Source of the DNA: Zanthoxylum bungeanum | Lineage: Eukaryota > Streptophyta > Magnoliopsida > Sapindales > Rutaceae | Assembly: GCA_019454045.1 (NCBI GenBank) | Contig: SKCR01033443.1 | Span: forward strand, 1 to 64,000 | Direction: 5' to 3' | DNA: 64,000 nt | Shown: one piece after another, positions 1-10,830 of the stretch | Layout of the letters: every line of letters starts with the position of its first letter | How positions within the stretch are numbered: the stretch's first letter is position 1 | Translations under genes and position numbers: made by a program | The notes under the pieces: model-generated | Told to the model about the DNA's origin: nothing | Seen by the model: the letters and a program-made list of their open reading frames with translations, nothing else | Database searches by the model: none

Positions 1-1711
1 ACTCTATTATGTTTATTTGGTAACTTATGAACTCCTAAAACCCTAAAAGTGAAAAAAAACAATATATACCCTCCAAAAATTGCCTTGGCCGAATTTAGGG
101 TGTATATAAAATATCTAGATATTTTTTGTTTCAATTAAAGTTACTTTAATCAACTTGAAAATCTTATCATTACACATTTAATGAAAATTCATAAGTCAAC
201 AAAAGCAACTCAAAAATATAACACTTATATTTAAAATAGGGTCTTGGCCGAATTTAGTTAAAAGAAAAGGAAATTGATATTTCAATTTTAAACAATTTAA
301 AACAAATATCTTAAGAAGTCAAAACCATTTTGACAACCTTTTCTTTAAGTATAAAGTCAAAAATTTACACTTATAATCATTTCCTAACTTTATCATTTGG
401 TGAGATATTTATATTTTAATTATATTAATCTTTTAACAATTAAATAATTAATTAAATATAAATATCTCAAATATATGTATTATATTTACTTTAAATATCT
501 CAAATACATATATTAATGATATATGTCAAATACCTTTATTTGAAAATTTATTAATGTATATTTAATAATATCATATATTAAATACAAATACATATTAATT
601 AGGAAATGACGGTTCGGCCCGTTCGCATGTATTTTTCGTTTAACGTTTAAACGATTTATAAATAATCACCATTATTCATAAAAGTTTCCCTATTGCTCTA
701 CGAGTATATTTCATTAGTGAGACTCTCTAGGTTCAGGTATATCCATCACAAAATCCAATTTCGTGTCCATAATTTAACCACCCGTAAATTATGACGACCA
801 CAGATAAACTAGCTGAATCATACAGGTCGAGGTCATTGCATACGTATAATCCCTCCGACACAGGTATCCGGATAATACCAAAGATATAGATGTTAACGTC
901 AAATCTCTATAAGTATTATCCCGTCGATGATTCTATTAGCAATCTATAAATAACATTCGGAAGTCACTTCCGAAGTATACTATGGCCATAGATTTAACTG
1001 ATTGCTAATCACATATGGACTACCTATGCTCTGTACACAGAACTGACGGATCCTATCTTGACACGCACAGGATATCCTGAGGATCGGTCCACACCCAATG
1101 AACATGTGGAGGTCTGATCTAAATAGATCGGTGATGTGACTGGCATCTAAGTGTGGAGGATGTCTCATACATCCACAATGGTATCTCAAGTTGAAGGACC
1201 ACTATGCTACTCAACCCGAGAAGATTCTTATTGAAGTTGGTGTACCATCCATTAAGAATCTTCGATGAGTCATTCAATGTTTATCTATTATAAACACCTA
1301 CACGTCTATACGAGTCTCCCTAGACTCATGGTTCATTGGGATAAACCATCGGACCAAGTCTCGATATACGACATGTACTGGTCTCAACGGATTTGACTAA
1401 CCGACCCGTGTTAGTGAATCTTGACCAGGAACTATATTTGATAATATATATTTAGCAGTGACACTTCCCAATGTCAATTACAAACTACCTTTGTAATTGT
1501 ATACTGTAATATATATTATCGGGCCTTTGTCTAATATATACATATCACTAAACCATATTTAGTTTCAATCTAATCGTAATCAGATCGAATACGTATATAA
1601 AAACAAGAGGTGCAACCATAAATAAGTAATATTATGGAAAATGGGATGTTCGTATTCATGAATCAGACATAAATACGGTCTGGATTGGCGCTCTGAGCAC
1701 CAACCCCAACA
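1..1711 (-). mobile_element. Element G: partial copia LTR (A/C family), cut by window edge
   Basis: Read on the minus strand, the LTR begins at 1711 with TGTTGGGGTTGGTGCTC and runs leftward out of the window. It aligns by eye along its length with the LTRs of A (30548, 37679) and C (53042), including the blocks around 'ggtacaccaac' and 'gacctcgacct'. On the right it abuts E's 5' LTR at GTACGGGG; the uninterrupted E 3' LTR shows the same site at 40236, so G is an insertion there. About 70% of a 2.4 kb LTR is visible. Whether G is a solo LTR or the 5' LTR of a full minus-strand element cannot be decided. No coding potential is recognised. Confidence 0.85.
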
Positions 1712-2877
1712 GTACGGGGCAGACACTTTTCCAGCCCCAGGCCTTGCATTTGACATCCGATACTGGATCGCTATACGCAATACTATGTATACTACGCCTG
1801 ACATAGATTATATATTCCTTTATGGATATTTCTGGAGAATTGGGTAGGCACAGTGCTTTGCTAGAAGCCAACCATGTCTCGTAAATCGGTAAGAACGTAG
1901 TACGAGGTACTCACGTGTTCGGATAGTCCGACGACCGAATTTACTGCCAACATATCCAGGGATCTCATGGGCCGCTTCCTGAAGATTCACCGATGACGTA
2001 TGATTCGAACATAATTAATCTATGATTAATTACGGAGAGATTTTATCTATGATAAAATACTATTTGAAGAGAGAGAACGATTAATTTGGAATTAATCGAT
2101 AAAATAATATATTCGATATATTAAATGAAATTATATTTCATAATGGAATTAAAATTAGATTTTAATTCGGGCAAACGAGTTAATTTAGAATTAATTCGCT
2201 AGTGACGTGAATAATAATTTTGCTAAGCATAATTATTTAATTAAATTTGATTTAATTACGTTGCAACGGAAAGTTCGTTAATTCGGAATTAGCGAACCCG
2301 AGCCCGGGATGTGTTGCGGGCCCCTCGGATTTTGAATCAAGTGGGGCCCACATGTCACATCACAGGTCACATCACTTGTCACTTTGTTCACTTTATTGTG
2401 ATGGAAGTTAGTGAAGACTTGTAAATTACTCAAGGTGATGACTTGATTGACATATACCAAATGTTGGATATTTGGTATATCATCATTTTGATTTTTGAAA
2501 TAAAAAATAAGTCAACATAACTTCATCTTCCTCTCTCTCTCATTCACGATTTTTCACTCTCTCCCTCTCCCATTTGGCTTGGCCGAAACACACTAAAAGG
2601 AAGAAGAAAAATTGTGGCAATTTTTCTAAGTGCTAGCACACCAAAGGAATCATATAAGGTGATAGGGAAACCAATCCCAAGAGCTTGGAATCAAGATCAA
2701 AGCTTGGAGCTTGGATTCAACATTCAAAGAGGAGCTTGGAGGAACTTCTTAAAGCAAATTTTTTGTTATCAACGCATCCTATATCCGATCAAAGTGAGTT
2801 TATTTCCGCTATTCTCCTTTATGTATTCACATGTTTTATGCTTGAATTGATCTTGGGAACACCTTAGAAACCCAACA
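1712..2877 (+). repeat. E 5' LTR, 3' portion (after the G insertion)
   Basis: Matches E's own 3' LTR at 40236-41398 from GTACGGGG to the terminal CCCAACA. It holds one TTAATC-GATTAA palindrome near 2020, a CT-rich stretch near 2525-2575 after a stretch rich in A/T (a plausible transcription start region) and a conserved U5 block with GCTAGCAC near 2630. GTGAGT at 2794-2799 resembles a 5' splice site. The segment upstream of the G insertion lies outside the window. Confidence 0.9.
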
Positions 2878-2878
2878 A

Positions 2879-2890
2879 TGGTATCATGGA
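2879..2890 (+). other. Primer binding site of E
   Basis: TGGTATCATGGA starts one base after the LTR end. It resembles the tRNA-iMet complement TGGTATCAGAGC with about two extra bases before GAGCC. F carries a similar variant. Confidence 0.75.
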
Positions 2891-5118
2891 GCCTATTTGA
2901 GCATGAAATATGATTAGAGTTTATATACTAAAATTTGGGTAAATTTGATTTGAGCATGATTTAACCAAATTGTTTGTTTGAGTATGCTTGTATATGGATA
3001 ACTTGGAGTTATATATGATCAAATTGATGAAAAATTAATTGAATTAATTTTCCCCAATTTGGGTATGTTGGCCGAATGTAGTATAAACCCTAGGTCATGG
3101 TGATTTTTTTTTGAATAATTGGATGTGTTTAAAAGACATGGGATATATTGATTTATGATTTAATTGGATTGAAATCAAAATCGGATATAAAATCTTACCA
3201 TTGCCGTGACCATCAAAGCATGAAAATGACTTGATTTTGTTTCAATAACGTTGGACATGTATTGATTATAATAGAGCATGATTAATTGATTAAATTAGTA
3301 TTTTGGAAATGTTAATTTAAAAAATTAATTATGGCTAAACACTTTAATTAATTAAATTGTGAAATTTGGAATATTAGAATTTAATTAATTGGGCTTAATT
3401 TGGAATTGGGCTAAAGTTGTTGTATTTGGGCCTAATGGGCTTGGTTGGGCCAAGTTGGTTTAGGACAATTGGATTGGATCCAAATTGGGCATAAACCATT
3501 CCATTAAGTCCAAATATAATATATGGGCCTTTAAATATTTAATTCGGTATAATGGGCCAAAATTGATTTCTTGGCAAATAGGGTGATTCCTTAATTGGGC
3601 CTTGGTATTTGAGTTTGACCCATATTGACCAAATCCCATGCCTTAAGAAATTAATTGAAAGCCCATTGGACTTTAATTAAATTGACATTGGATGTTAATT
3701 GGGCTTTGAGACCCGTTAAGATTAGATTTAGAATCTAAGTCGTAAAGGCAATTAAAAGTGTAATTATTTAATTTGGAATTAAATATAGAATTAGTATTGA
3801 ATACAAATTAAATTAGATTTAAAATTTTAGTTCGATATAATTCAAGAATTCGTACTTTGAGTACTTATTCTTAAACGAGTTGGACTCGCGCAAATCAAAT
3901 CGTTGTTTGAACATTGGATGATCACTTTATTCAAAGATTAATTAATTGGATTAGATTGATTGAATAACATGATTTGTGTGAATACATGGATGTGTTGTAT
4001 GAATAATGTATATCAGATGGATATTAGAAGGGAAAGGGAAATTTTGGAAGTTGTTGTAAATTTAGAATTTATTAAATTGGACATGCGTGTCCAGCCTTAT
4101 CTCTCGATTCTTTGTAATTCTCTTCTCACCTAATTCCCCTCAATGTTAATGAGGTTTCTTTAATTGTATTATGTAATTGGGTAGAAGTTAGAATAGTGCT
4201 AGCCGGGGAGAGGAAAGTGAGTGATTTGTTCTAGGAAGAATCTGTGAGATATCCATCTGCATATCATTATTAATTTATTTACCGCGCCTTATTATGCTTT
4301 TAGAATGCATGCTTAAGGGTGTATGATGAGACCTAATCAAAGATAATAAATTGGTTGCCAATTTAAGCGAAAAACCCTCAACAAATATTAAGCATTTTCC
4401 TTCCATTGAGTGATTCTTACTCAAGATCCAAGATTGGCACTGGTTTGTTGGCCAAAGTCAAGACCTTTGTCCATCGCGGATGTGCTTGAATCATGAAGGC
4501 TTTGTTCCATATCATATGTCTTGTCCAAGTTGTGATTTGTTGGCCAAATTCAAGATCACTTCTTGTCCATCGACATCGATTACGAAGTTTTTCAAAGTCA
4601 ATGGGTTCCGCTTAACTGGAATCATTAAGCTTGTTGTGCCAAAGCCAATGATTAGTTGATTCAGAGGAAAAGGTTAGGAAAATATATTGGATATATTGGC
4701 ATATATATTGTATATATGTTTCGAACTTGGAGGTCCACCTACCGGATCTAGGAATTGGATAAGATCCAATTGATCTTAAAGATCTACCTAGTTAAATATC
4801 ATACAGCTTGTTGGCCAAAGTCAAGGTTGTGTGTTATTTAACGGGATCCTAGCCCACTAGGAAACTAGGTTTCCCGAGTACTCAACAAAGGGTTAGAGGC
4901 TCGCCGAAAAATAGTGGGAGGCTAGTATTGAATTTACAATTTCGTTCAAATACTTAGCTTTACGCGCTTTCAAATTATTTCGTCAATTATATTTATTAGT
5001 TGGACTAATATTTTATTATTTTTCTTGTAATAGTTGGACTGTACCCATACATCGTTAATTGAATAGTTTGACTATTGCAATTAAGATGACATGAAATTTA
5101 AGCATTAGAGATATTATC
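2891..5118 (+). other. Untranslated leader of E (about 2.2 kb)
   Basis: No ORF of note lies between the PBS and the gag ATG, an unusually long leader for copia. It is AT-rich and contains TTGTTGGCCAAAGTCAAG-like repeats near 4446, 4548 and 4810. The segment 4430-4665 is the counterpart of the double-ORF region in D and F, broken here by a stop in the sense frame and a one-base insertion in the antisense frame. A pyrimidine-rich tract ending in TAG at 5031-5033 could act as a splice acceptor. The stretch near 4110-4160 matches the M leader at the window's right end. Confidence 0.7.
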
Positions 5119-5231
5119 ATGGGCGACAATGTCTTTAATGGCACAAACTTTCAAGACTGAGATATGAATCTCAGGATTGTCCTGGGATCCGAGAAGTTAC
5201 TCTATACTATAGAGAGACCTCTTGGGCCTAA
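5119..5231 (+). pseudogene. gag: E gag, N-terminal fragment
   Basis: Starts at ATG 5119 (MGDNVFNGTNF) and encodes the N-terminal copia gag signature, including MNLRIVLGSEK, which resembles the LRIVLxSEK motif of this family and of A's gag. A TGA replaces the usual Trp before this motif. The frame runs into the CCTAA duplication at 5227-5231, where D is inserted, and continues at 15164. In an intact element gag would form the cytoplasmic particle. It cannot make a full product here. Confidence 0.85.
5227..5231. repeat. Left target site duplication of D (CCTAA)
   Basis: Perfect 5 bp match to 15159-15163; copia integrases make 5 bp duplications. Confidence 0.9.
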
Positions 5232-7280
5232 TGTTGGAGTTTCTACGGTCCCGAGGATCAAATAATAAGCAAGAAACAAACATGTGAATACATCGAGGAA
5301 GTTACGAAATACTTACATCGATCGGTTGAGGCGATGCGGTAGACAACAAAAACTTTTTTACCCTCCTTTGATGGCTCGGCAGTGAGCAGTTTTTGATCTT
5401 CCATTTTCGGCTTTGGTCCTCCTCCAAGCTCCAAGCTTTGGTTGATGGTGATTCCAAGCTCACAAGTGGGTTTCCCTATCACCTTAGGATGGCTCCTATG
5501 TGTGCTAGCACTTAGGAATTTTGCCACAAAATCCCATATCTTCTCCATGGTTCTCGGTCCAACCAGAAAACAGAAGAAAGATGGCCTATTGGCCGAGAGA
5601 GAAGAAGAGAAGCATTTTGGCTCCAAACCGTGTAAAGAGAGAGAGAGTTGGATAAAGTGTTATTTGTGTTTTGTATATCTAATACACAAAAAGAGAAAAG
5701 TCAAATACCAATTAAAAAATGTAAATGTCTTTCAAGCTTTCAAAAGCTTTCCAACAACTCCCATCCACTATTCACATCAATCAATCAATCAAGTGACAAG
5801 TTGTCACATCACTCAAAGTGACTAATGATTTGACGCTTGATGCGACTAGCGATTTGACGCTTGATGTGACTTGCGTGCCGTACTCGAATTCGAAATACGA
5901 ATGCGCTCACAAACACTCTCGGGCTCGGGTTCGCTAATTCCAAATTAATGAATTTTCCGTTGCGACGTAATCAAATGATTATGCCTAGCGAAATCACTAT
6001 TCACGTTGCTAACGAATTAATTCTAAATTAATTAGTTCGCCCGAATTAAAATCTAATTTCAATTCCGCGTCGAAATCCAATTTCGTTTAATATATCGAAT
6101 ATATTAATTTATCGATTACTTCCAAATTAATCGTTCTCTCTCTTTAAATGATATTTTATCCCAGATAAAATATCTCCGTAATTAATCCCAGATTAATTTT
6201 CTCTCTCATCTAATTAATCCCAGATTAATAAAGTGTGAGTCATACGTCACCGGTGAATCTTCGGGAAGCGACCCATGAGATCCCCGGATATGTTGGCAGT
6301 AAATTCGGTCGCCGGACTATCCGAACACGTAATTACCTAGTACTACGTTTTTACCGATTTACAAGACAATGTTGGCTTCTAGCAAAGCGCCATGCCTACC
6401 CAATTCTCCAGAAATATCCTTACAGGAATATATTGATCTATATCAAGCATAATACACGTAGTATTGCATATTTCGATCCAGTATCGGATGTCACGTGCTA
6501 GGCCTGAGGCTGGAATTGTGTCTGCCCCGTATGAAGCACATATCGGATCTCTGGTAACTAGTCTCTATAATCGGATAAACATGACCTTGTCATTTTATCC
6601 CGATGACTGTAGTACATAAGAGAACCAGTACCGTATCCTACGTGACCATCATCTCCACTATGACTGGAGTGATACTTCCGTCTTGACATCACACCCAACA
6701 CACTACGATTCTCAATATACCCAGCACAGGCGTACACAGAACCTGTTAAAGCCCTGGACGACCAAAACCAAAGTATATTGATTGTCGCAAGTATTAGTGG
6801 TGCAAGTCTCAGGTTAAGACCAAATACACCTACCCTGATTTCGGACTTCCATAGACACATAGTCATACTACCAATGGAATTCCGAGGGGGTCTATCCAGA
6901 GCGAAGCTGTTTCCCGTACCATCGGTAAAACACAACCTCCTATTACACTTGCATGAGTATCCTATACCCAAATATATGAGAACTATGCTGTTATGCCCTC
7001 ACAACGCGCATAAGTGTAATACTAGTCTTTTACGCATTATCGATGTCCAATCTCGATAACACTCTGACTAGGGATATTTAATGATTTATCCTTCGTGGAT
7101 TGATACTGTCTCATATCATCTCAATCCAGGAACCAATCATATGGACCTCCTATCATTTATACATCTTGGTGATCTAATCACAAATGATAAGAGAGCAATC
7201 TTCTTTGTTACATAGTTAATTTATACAACATCACCATGATCTGTACAAATAGTGACGCTATGGGTCATAACTGTCCAACA
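5232..7280 (-). repeat. D 3' LTR (left end)
   Basis: Runs TGTTGGAGTTTC to GTCCAACA on the plus strand. By eye about 8 differences from the right LTR in the first 190 bases. Contains an exact pair of 24 bp repeats (5827-5850, 5851-5874), two TTAATC-GATTAA palindromes near 6180-6230 and ACTTAC at 5311-5316 (GTAAGT on the sense strand). Its reading frames are LTR shadows without a recognised product. Confidence 0.92.
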
Positions 7281-10170
7281 ATCTCCCACTTGGCCTATAG
7301 CCAGTCACTCAAGTGTCTACCACCCGAACTATGTATGGTTCGCTCAAACTGCTGAGAAAAGACTTTCGTCAGCGGATTTTCATGATTATCATCTGATGTG
7401 ATTTATATGATCATCACATCGCCACGATGTATGATCCAAACGAATCAGATGAATAGTCGAAGTATGTATCTGGATCGTTGATGAGACCATTAATTCTTTA
7501 GCATGTGCTGTAGCCTAGCTCAACTGCTAACAGAATTATATCTAATCTAATTATATTCATTATCGACCCAGAAGGCTTCTATTGCTGCCTCAGCTGCAGC
7601 AATAACCCACATTTGTTGTTTATTCGGTAACAGTATCTTGCTTGGAAGATTTCCAGCTCACTGTTCCGTTATTCAAATTGTATAGTACCGTTGTTACGAC
7701 TTATAGTCATTTTTATCGGTTAGGAAACTTGCAGCAGTGATCCCAGTCACTTCAAGTTCTCATTCTCCATAGTTTAAGACAGCATCATTAGTTCTCTAAG
7801 ATACTCAAGGATGTTCTGAACATCAATCCAGTGACTATCACTAGGATTGGCCTGTTTGTGAATCCATGTGTTCAAAGCATATGAGACACCAGGTCACGTA
7901 CATATATTTCAATGTACTAGTTCTCGGAGAGTGTTAACAACTTTTAGATCTATCCCAGTAGATCTTTATTCCTAGAATAAAGGTTGTTTCTCCCAAGAAT
8001 TCTACGGAGAGTTTTCATGAAAGCCAAGCTTTCGCCGATTATATTATGAGAATATCATTTCCAAGAAATGACATATTTTATCATTATTTATATAGGACAT
8101 TTACTGTCAGTGCGCTCCCATTAACCTCCTTATATACACAAGAATCATTTTCGTTTTGAATTAAACCATATACCATTATGATTATATCAAAACGATAATT
8201 CCAAGAACGTAATGCTTGCTTAAATCCATACATGGATTGAATAACCTGCAAACCTTGTTTGCTAGTTTTGGTACGACAAAACCGTCAGGATGTTGTAAAC
8301 GTCCTCCAAAAGGTTTCCGTAAGGAAAGCAGTTTTGTCATTCAGCTGCCATATTTCATAAATGAAACATACAACTTCAGCAAACATTATCCAAATGGATT
8401 TACTGTGGCAACAGGTAAAAGGTTTCGTCGTAATCGACACAATGTTGATAACGATACCTTTTCGCTACAAGCCTAGCTTAGTACGTTGGTATGTTGCCTT
8501 CCATGTATGTCTTCCTTGAAGACTTATAGTACCAATAAGCACAATGCCTTGCGGTACATAAACTAGTTTCCAAACTTGGTTGATATACATGGAATCCATT
8601 TCGGATTCATGGCACTTTGCCATAATAGGGAGTTGATACCTTGTATCACTTCCTCATACGTAGTCAGTTTGTGTTCCTCAATAAGATTGACATCTTTACG
8701 AGGTGAGATCAGAAACCAATACCCCAGGTTATTTTCTGACTCTCTCCGACTTACGCGGTTCTTGTGTATTCGAAGATTACTGGTATAGTTTCATCCTTGA
8801 TGAACTATTTTTCTTCTATTAAGATTCGGTGCCTTGAATAGCATTACTCCGATTTTCATCGAGTTTTACTATCCTCCCACTTACCACTGCACATAGGTAT
8901 TCCTCTTAGGAAAACCGCATGGTGAGCAACAATTAAATTGTTCTCTAGTGAGTTGTATAAGTACTATACTTTGGTATCCCTAGGATAACCTACAATTTGG
9001 CACTTATCCGATTTGGGTTCTAGTTTGGTATCATCCAAACATATGCCTAGCATTCCCAAATTTTCAGGAATGAGAAATCTGGTTTCTTTCCTGTTCATAT
9101 CTAATATGATATCTGTCAAATAGATTTTTATGGAACCTTATTCAAAATAAGTTCAGCACTGTTAATGCGTATCCGTTGAAGGAAATGGTAGCTCAGAGCG
9201 ACTCATGATTAACCTTATCATGTCCAACAAAATTCGGTTTATCAGTTCGGACACATCGTCAAAATGACGTGTTCCGGGAGGAGTCCTCATTGAAAGAATA
9301 CTATAATCTTTCAAGTATATTAGAAAATTATTGCTTAAGTATTTTCATTATGGTCTAATCGTGACGATTAATACTTTAGCCGATCTGTATGTCTATTTCG
9401 TGTCGAAACTTTAAAAATTTCATATTTGTGTTTCAAAAGAAACACATAACCATAACGCGATGCCACATCCGTAAAGGTCACGAAATATTCATATCCACCT
9501 CTAGCCTAGCTAGACATGGGCCCACTTACTTCACTATGAATTAGGGCTAACAGATCGGTGGCATTTGCACTTTTACCAAGTAAAGGTGTTTTAGGCACTT
9601 TGCCTAATAAACTAGATTCGTAGACTTTTTTTGAATAGAATCAAAATTGTCCTAGTACCCACTCTTCGAAAGTGTGGATATACGAGTCTTGTTTAATTGT
9701 GTCCCAGACAACAATGCCACGATGTGTTTCAACTGATTTACTCAGTTCGAGCTATTTGTTTGTAATGTGTTATGTTTGAGATTTTATTTATATTCAAAAT
9801 ATAAATTCTGTTATTCACATCTAATGTGTTTATCTCAATATCATCTTTATATAATAAAACACTTTAGTGTTCTAGAATATAAAGGTAAATCCGCAACGGA
9901 TTAAACACTGATATATAGATAATATTTCTAGTCAAACTAGTTACATTATAACAGTCTTCTAATTTTAAGTACGCACCCGAAGGGTAGTTCCTAAACTTAG
10001 GTATCTACTGTTAAAACAACGATTTTCATCCCGTTTTCGATTCGCAGATAGATCTCAACTGAAGTCAGTATCCTGCTCAAAGTATATTCTGATCACCAGT
10101 ACATATTTATGTATCACACTAAGTATTTAAAATCCAATTTTAATACTAGTAGTGAACATTTTATGACAAA
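7281..10170 (-). pseudogene. pol: D pol remnant (protease to RNase H)
   Basis: Begins on the right side and reads leftward. Recognisable minus-strand pieces include a GK-P-TPL linker followed by HSEVSGPMSS near 9500-9600, where E has HSDVCGPMSS; a TPPGT...VSE integrase segment near 9220-9310; an RT tail near 8080; and AAEAA of RNase H near 7580. An in-frame TAG at 9506-9508 replaces Gln. The RT YVDD site near 8085-8110 is an AT-rich run of stops, and about 25 bp covering the RNase H YCDN box is missing near 7516. The PPT (gtgggagat) lies at 7281-7289. No enzyme can come from this. Confidence 0.85.
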
Positions 10171-10830
10171 TATATTTGAAGTCGGAGCCTTGCACCGTCT
10201 TCAATTCCTTCATGTCTGCTTTGTCCAAACGGCAGTCACGCTTCCGCGATCCCGTTTGCTACAATTAAGGCAGACATTTTGGGATATGTCCTTTATCTTC
10301 CCATAAGATTATAATAATTTTGCCTTTGCCCTTTTTTCACATCCCAGAAGCCTTTGGCCAAGACTTGGCTATCTAGAATGTTTAAATAAGGTGCGCCTTG
10401 CGCTTCTCGCCTTATTGTAAAGTTTGGCTTTGTCTCATTGAGATTAGCCATTAACTCTCCAAGAGTTTACTCTCGTAATTTAATACTTCTAAGATCTAAG
10501 GATAGATCTATGAAGATCCTTCAATTTCATTATCATACTTTAAGGATCTAATCCTTAGTTCTGATTAAGAAATTAAGGATTCTATTTGACAAGCTTAATG
10601 GATTAAGCACTAAAGTTATCATTACATGAATCTTCCAAAGATCATGCTCTACTATTTGCTTAACTCCGGGTTTAGGCCTAATATGGTATTTTATCAAATA
10701 AAGTAACTTATTAGTTTCCAGGACCATCCTGAAATTTTATTCCCAATTTGAAAAATTAAACCATTTAAATACATTTTCCCTAGGATTATGTTTTAAATGC
10801 TAATCTTTCAATTTATCTTGATTCTAATAG
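10171..10830 (-). pseudogene. gag: D gag remnant with degraded zinc knuckle
   Basis: The reverse strand from about 10830 matches E's gag with indels: ggatggtcctggaaac near 10720 corresponds to E's LRIVLGSE region. A degraded knuckle (CLNCSK, then shifted) lies near 10210-10280, where E has CLQYGKWGHWKRDC. No open frame of useful length remains. Boundaries are approximate. Confidence 0.75.
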
